Source: Anaerospora hongkongensis (GTDB lineage Bacteria; Bacillota; Negativicutes; Sporomusales; DSM-15969). Taken from it: a stretch of DNA of 64,000 bases. The notes under the pieces are model-generated. The model did no database searches. It saw only the letters and a program-made list of their open reading frames with translations, and was not told the DNA's origin. The stretch covers positions 1-64,000 of the forward strand of contig NZ_SLUI01000002.1 of the NCBI RefSeq assembly GCF_004339805.1, in the 5' to 3' direction. Within the stretch, counting starts at the first letter, position 1. The number at the start of each line of letters is the position of its first letter. Shown here piece after piece: positions 60,043 through 64,000 of this stretch. The position numbers were made by a program, and so were the translations under genes.

Positions 60043-61581
60043 CTAATGTTTAAAGTGCCGTATGCCGGTAAATACCATGGCAATACCGTATTGATCGGCT
60101 TTGGCAATGGATTCTTCATCCCGCACGGAACCGCCGGGCTGAATAATCGCGGTAATACCGGCCTTAGCCGCCTCTTCTACCGTGTCGCCAAAAGGAAAGA
60201 ATGCATCGGAAGACAAGACTGCGCCCTGCGCAGCCGCTCCGGCCTGTTCGAGGGCAATCGCCGCTGCACCGACCCGGTTCATCTGACCGGCACCAACCCC
60301 CAGGGTCTTATTGTCTTTTGCCACCACTATGGCATTGGATTTCACGTGTTTTACCACTTTCCAGGCAAAAATCAGCTGCTGCCACTCTTGCTCGTCAGGC
60401 TGCCGTTTAGTGACGACCCGGTATTCTCCGGTCTGCTCAACAACCCGGTCCAGCTGCTGGATTAAAAGGCCGCCCGATACTTTTTTAAGATCAACCGCTT
60501 CCCCTTTGGCAAGCGGCGGAGCTTCCAGGAGACGTAGATTCTTTTTGCCTGTCAGGATCTGAAGCGCTTCCGGAGTAAACGCCGGTGCAATAATCGCTTC
60601 TAAGAACAAAGTGCTCATCTTTTCGGCGGCGGCCTTGTCAACCGGACGGTTAACCGCCACTATCCCACCGAAAGCAGACACGGTATCTGCCGTATAGGCT
60701 TTATCATAAGCTTCGGCAATGGTGCTGCCAATGCCGGTGCCGCAAGGATTGGTATGCTTAATAATCGCTGCTGCCGGCTCGTCAAAATCATTGACAATCG
60801 TCCAGGCGGCTTCCATGTCAACAATATTATTAAAAGATAATTCCTTACCGTGCAGTTGACGGGCATGGGCGATCCCTTGACCGTTACAGCCGCTTTCTTT
60901 ATAAAATGCCGCCTGCTGGTGCGGGTTTTCCCCATACCGCAGATTTTCCACTTTTTCATATACCAGGTGCAGCTTGGCGGGAAACAGGGTCTCACCGGCC
61001 TCAAGTGCCAGGTAGCGGCTGATGCAGGCATCGTATTCGGCAGTATGGCCATAGGCTTCCTGAGCCAGCGCCATGCGCAGCCCGGCCGGGACACTGCCCT
61101 CTGTTCGCAATGCATCAATAATCGTTCCATAGCGGGCAGGATTAACGACTACGGTAACATAGTTAAAATTCTTAGCTGCTGCCCGGATCATCGCCGGTCC
61201 GCCAATATCGATATTTTCAATTGCATCGGACAGAGTTGCCTCAGGCTTGGCAATCGTCTCACGAAACGGATAGAGGTTTACCACTACCATATCGATAGCC
61301 GTAATCCGGTGCTTTTCCATTGCTGCCACATGTTCGGCGTTATCACGGATTGCCAGAATGCCGCCATGGATAAAAGGATTCAGCGTCTTTACCCGTCCAT
61401 CCATAATTTCCGGAAAACCGGTAACATCACTGACATAAATGACAGGAATACCAGCCTCGCGCAAGGCTTTCATGGTACCGCCTGTTGATATAATTTCCAC
61501 ACCCATAGCGTGCAGTTCCCGGGCAAAATCGATCAGGCCCGTTTTATCGGAAACGCTCAGCAGCGCCCGTTTGATTGTCAT
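60043..61581 (-). CDS. purH: Bifunctional AICAR formyltransferase / IMP cyclohydrolase
   Basis: 512 residues. The N-terminal IMP cyclohydrolase ([22 protein letters not shown]) and C-terminal AICAR transformylase domain ([55 protein letters not shown]) are complete. It overlaps purN by 4 bases and precedes purD. Confidence 0.97.
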   Translation of the reverse strand: MTIKRALLSVSDKTGLIDFARELHAMGVEIISTGGTMKALREAGIPVIYVSDVTGFPEIMDGRVKTLNPFIHGGILAIRDNAEHVAAMEKHRITAIDMVVVNLYPFRETIAKPEATLSDAIENIDIGGPAMIRAAAKNFNYVTVVVNPARYGTIIDALRTEGSVPAGLRMALAQEAYGHTAEYDACISRYLALEAGETLFPAKLHLVYEKVENLRYGENPHQQAAFYKESGCNGQGIAHARQLHGKELSFNNIVDMEAAWTIVNDFDEPAAAIIKHTNPCGTGIGSTIAEAYDKAYTADTVSAFGGIVAVNRPVDKAAAEKMSTLFLEAIIAPAFTPEALQILTGKKNLRLLEAPPLAKGEAVDLKKVSGGLLIQQLDRVVEQTGEYRVVTKRQPDEQEWQQLIFAWKVVKHVKSNAIVVAKDNKTLGVGAGQMNRVGAAAIALEQAGAAAQGAVLSSDAFFPFGDTVEEAAKAGITAIIQPGGSVRDEESIAKADQYGIAMVFTGIRHFKH

Positions 61582-62207
61582 GATTCTTCCTCCTTGGCAG
61601 CATCAATTCGCACAATTCTTCCTTCACAATGCAGCCGTCCCCGGCAAAATAAGTCGACAGCGCGGGGATATAAGCTATGCTCGACCTGCAAAATGCGTTC
61701 CGCCAGCTGGTCTGCCGTATCCTCACTGTAGACCGGCACAGCCTGCTGCAAAATCACCGGCCCCGTATCCATCCCTTCATCAACGAAGTGTACGGTACAG
61801 CCCGATACCTTGGCACCATAGCGAATGGCCTGGCCCTGTGCATCAAGCCCCGGAAAGGACGGGAGCAGCGAGGGATGAATATTCATGATCTTCCGGGGAA
61901 AACGGCTGATAAAGTGAACGCTTAACAGCCGCATAAATCCGGCGAGCACAACCAGCTGAACACCACACCGTTCCAGTTCGACAGCTAATGCTTCTTCAAA
62001 CCGGTGCTTATCACTAAACGCAGACCGCTTGATGCAGCAAGCCGGAATCCGGTTCGCTTGGGCCCGTTTGAGCACCTCAGCAGCGGGATTATCACTGATG
62101 ATGATTACAACCTCACCGTTTATTGCTCCTGCCGCGATTGCATCGAGAATGGCCTGGGCATTGCTGCCCCGCCCGGAAGCGAGGACACCAATTTTCACCT
62201 TATTCAC
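61578..62207 (-). CDS. purN: Phosphoribosylglycinamide formyltransferase
   Basis: 209 residues, using 10-formyl-THF. The start is GTG 62207 after GGAGG, giving [19 protein letters not shown]; the longer frame adds a chance extension inside purM. It has the active site [20 protein letters not shown] with the catalytic His and [15 protein letters not shown] with the Asp. Confidence 0.95.
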   Translation of the reverse strand: MNKVKIGVLASGRGSNAQAILDAIAAGAINGEVVIIISDNPAAEVLKRAQANRIPACCIKRSAFSDKHRFEEALAVELERCGVQLVVLAGFMRLLSVHFISRFPRKIMNIHPSLLPSFPGLDAQGQAIRYGAKVSGCTVHFVDEGMDTGPVILQQAVPVYSEDTADQLAERILQVEHSLYPRAVDLFCRGRLHCEGRIVRIDAAKEEES

Positions 62208-63264
62208 CAAAGGCTCCTCCCTTGAGCAGCACTTGTCCGTCCCCTTCCGTGACTTGGCCAATCAGATAAGCCGGTTCATGATTCTCCGCCAGATACGCCA
62301 GCACCTGGTCAGCCTCACCAGCACCTACTACCAGAATCATGCCGATGCCCATATTAAACGTGCGGTACATCTCCGGCCAGTCCACACCGCCCCATTGCTG
62401 CAGCAATGGAAAAACAGGCAGCTCAGGCCAGCTGGCAGTATCTATTTCTACATTGCAGCCCTCTGGCATTACCCGGGGAATATTGTCATAAAAACCGCCG
62501 CCGGTAATATGAACCATACCTTTAATGGTAAATTTGTCGATTAACGGCAGACAAACCTTCGGATACAACCGGGTTGGCTTTAGGAGTTCATCGCCTAGCA
62601 GACAGCCGAGCGAGGGAATATAGTCTTCTACAGACATTTGCTTAATATCAAAGCAAATTTTCCGGACAAGTGAAAATCCATTGGAATGCAGACCGGTTGA
62701 TGGCAGACCGATTAATCGATCACCGGGACGAATGGTTTGGCCGGTAATCAGCTTGCTCTTTTCTGCAACCCCTACGGCGAAACCGGCAATATCATAGTCT
62801 CCGGCAGCATAGAAGCCTGCCATTTCAGCGGTTTCACCGCCCAGCAGGGCACACCCGGATTCCTTGCAGGCCCGCGCCACTCCCGAAACAATAGTTGCAA
62901 CTTGCTCGGGCTCCAGCTTACCTACAGCAATATAATCAAGGAAAAATAACGGCTCTGCCCCCTGGACTAAAATGTCGTTGACACTCATGGCCACCACATC
63001 CTGTCCAATGGTATCGTGTTTATTGGCCATCAGCGCAATGCGCAGCTTTGTCCCTACCCCGTCGGTACCGGAAACGAGTACCGGCTCGCGGTATTTAGCA
63101 ATGTTGAGAGCAAACAGGCCGCCAAAGCCGCCAATGTCGCCCATGACTTCCTTACGGTACGTAGCGCGGACGTCGGCTTTCATCAGTTCCACCGCCCGGT
63201 TGCCTGCATCAATATCGACACCGGCATCACGGTAGGTTACACCTTTATTGTTGTTCAAAGACAT
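62200..63264 (-). CDS. purM: Phosphoribosylformylglycinamidine cyclo-ligase
   Basis: 354 residues, AIR synthetase. The start is ATG 63264 after GGGAGGGG, giving MSLNNNKGVTYRDAGVDIDAGN. It has VSGTDGVGTKLRIA, MSVNDILVQGAEPLFFLDY, GGETAEMAGFY and VHITGGGFYDNIPR. It overlaps purF by 20 bases and purN by 8. Confidence 0.97.
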   Translation of the reverse strand: MSLNNNKGVTYRDAGVDIDAGNRAVELMKADVRATYRKEVMGDIGGFGGLFALNIAKYREPVLVSGTDGVGTKLRIALMANKHDTIGQDVVAMSVNDILVQGAEPLFFLDYIAVGKLEPEQVATIVSGVARACKESGCALLGGETAEMAGFYAAGDYDIAGFAVGVAEKSKLITGQTIRPGDRLIGLPSTGLHSNGFSLVRKICFDIKQMSVEDYIPSLGCLLGDELLKPTRLYPKVCLPLIDKFTIKGMVHITGGGFYDNIPRVMPEGCNVEIDTASWPELPVFPLLQQWGGVDWPEMYRTFNMGIGMILVVGAGEADQVLAYLAENHEPAYLIGQVTEGDGQVLLKGGAFGE

Positions 63265-64000
63265 ATTTTTCCCCTCCCTCCCGGTTCTCACAGGGAATAT
63301 CTGCCGGATAACGGCTGTTAAAGCAAGCATAGCACATATCGTCGTATTTCACTTCTCGCAAGGACTGATACAGCCCCTCCAGTGATATATAGTGAAGCGA
63401 ATCGGCACCAATAAACTGACGGATCTCTTCAACTGCCTTGGAGGAGGCAATCAGTTCCTTGCGGATCGAGGTATCGATTCCATAATAACAGGGATAGGAG
63501 ATGGGCGGAGAGCTGACACACATATGAATCTCTTTGGCGCCAGCTTCCTTCAGCATGCGCACGATTTTACCGCTGGTCGTTCCCCGGACAATGGAATCAT
63601 CGACCAACACGATGGACTTATTGTTGACAATCGATTTGACGGCATTCAGTTTAATTTTCACGCCAAGGTCCCTCTTCTTTTGTTCCGGCTGAATAAACGT
63701 GCGGCCAATATACCGGTTTTTAATTAAGCCTTCGGCATAGGGGATTCCGGCTTCATAGCTAAAGCCAATCGCCGCCGCAGTGCCTGAGTCAGGTACGGAG
63801 ATGACCATATCTGCTTTAAAACCGCTTTCCCGGGCAAGCTGGCGTCCCATCGCCAGACGGGCCTGATACACACTTTGTCCGTCAATGACACTGTCCGGCC
63901 GGGCAAAATAAATATATTCAAAAATGCAAAGTGCCTTTTTATCCAATGGTGCGAAGCGATAGGATTTCAAACCTGTTTCATCAATTACGACCATTTCTCC
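63245..64000 (-). CDS. purF: Amidophosphoribosyltransferase, C-terminal part (cut by window edge)
   Basis: The last 250 or so residues of PurF. The reading frame continues past the window edge, so no start is assigned. It has SVPDSGTAAAIGF, the PRPP loop IVLVDDSIVRGTTS and the C-terminal Cys residues in MCYACF (Fe-S cluster ligands in the Bacillus-type enzyme). The N-terminal glutaminase domain with its propeptide Cys is outside the window. Confidence 0.95.
   Translation of the reverse strand, partial: GEMVVIDETGLKSYRFAPLDKKALCIFEYIYFARPDSVIDGQSVYQARLAMGRQLARESGFKADMVISVPDSGTAAAIGFSYEAGIPYAEGLIKNRYIGRTFIQPEQKKRDLGVKIKLNAVKSIVNNKSIVLVDDSIVRGTTSGKIVRMLKEAGAKEIHMCVSSPPISYPCYYGIDTSIRKELIASSKAVEEIRQFIGADSLHYISLEGLYQSLREVKYDDMCYACFNSRYPADIPCENREGGEKYVFEQQ

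Noticed and set aside
60850..61488. A 212-codon plus-strand open frame opposite purH
   Set aside because: It is a shadow of purH, whose motifs are intact on the minus strand.
1..64000. CRISPR arrays, tRNA and rRNA genes
   Set aside because: No regular spaced repeats, no cloverleaf-type genes with GTTCGA-like T loops and no rRNA sequence were recognised by eye. Histidyl-tRNA synthetase-like hisZ is not a synthetase.

Overview
This window looks like a chromosomal segment of an anaerobic, diderm Firmicute of the class Negativicutes, probably Sporomusaceae-like (Sporomusa, Pelosinus and relatives). The gene style is Firmicute: a T-box, a SAM-I riboswitch, strong AGGAGG ribosome binding sites, HisZ, YerC, PurF with C-terminal cysteines and SdaAA/SdaAB. 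Yet it encodes a full TonB-dependent outer-membrane receptor and a secretin, which need an outer membrane. The assignment is inferred from gene content; no 16S gene is present.

Layout. 1-1251 is the edge of an IS3-family insertion sequence that has cut a small type I toxin-antitoxin-like locus (remnant 1252-1382). 1441-2049 holds two zinc-ribbon membrane proteins. 2271-9516 is a cobalamin-controlled cluster on the minus strand: a short secretin, an exported protein with an HEHD motif, a TonB-dependent receptor and a predicted beta-propeller surface protein, with three cobalamin riboswitches. 9543-10551 is a divergent XRE / S24-repressor pair with four dyad operators. 10617-15756 carries a TSUP permease and then a five-gene run (response regulator-CheX fusion, CheX, YibQ-like deacetylase, SdaAB, SdaAA). 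15877-16545 holds two tandem toxin/antisense-RNA cassettes. 16626-23137 is the his operon (hisG-D-C-B-H-A-F-IE in transcription order), followed by a D-2-hydroxyacid dehydrogenase and a yerC-hisZ-HD phosphohydrolase group. 26316-29939 is a SAM-riboswitch-controlled metNIQQ methionine importer. 30002-36879 carries YbjQ, DcuC and GntP permeases, an EmrAB-type efflux pump with a TetR regulator, and a small basic protein. 37077-39225 holds an NlpC/P60 hydrolase, aroF and a tiny membrane protein. 39268-46144 is a T-box-controlled trp operon in the unusual order trpD-F-C-B-A-E-G. 46207-53425 is mixed: Rad3-like helicase, MBL hydrolase, chemoreceptor, SDR, enoyl-CoA hydratase and a third toxin-like small peptide. 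53631-58093 holds a hexapeptide-repeat protein overlapping a YoaE-like molybdopterin oxidoreductase, then a DAACS symporter. 58139-64000 is purF-M-N-H-D plus a DUF456 gene.

How it works together. Most of the window is amino-acid and purine biosynthesis, arranged in long minus-strand operons with RNA-level control: T-box for Trp, SAM-I for Met uptake, cobalamin for the corrinoid cluster. The features least explained by known biology are the cobalamin-controlled secretin cluster, the family of small hydrophobic peptides with convergent antisense promoters (one copy split by the IS), the T-box leader with a second antiterminator/terminator module that lacks its own Stem I, and trpF apparently starting at ATT. 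Start codons were re-chosen where a ribosome binding site or family alignment argued against the longest reading frame.
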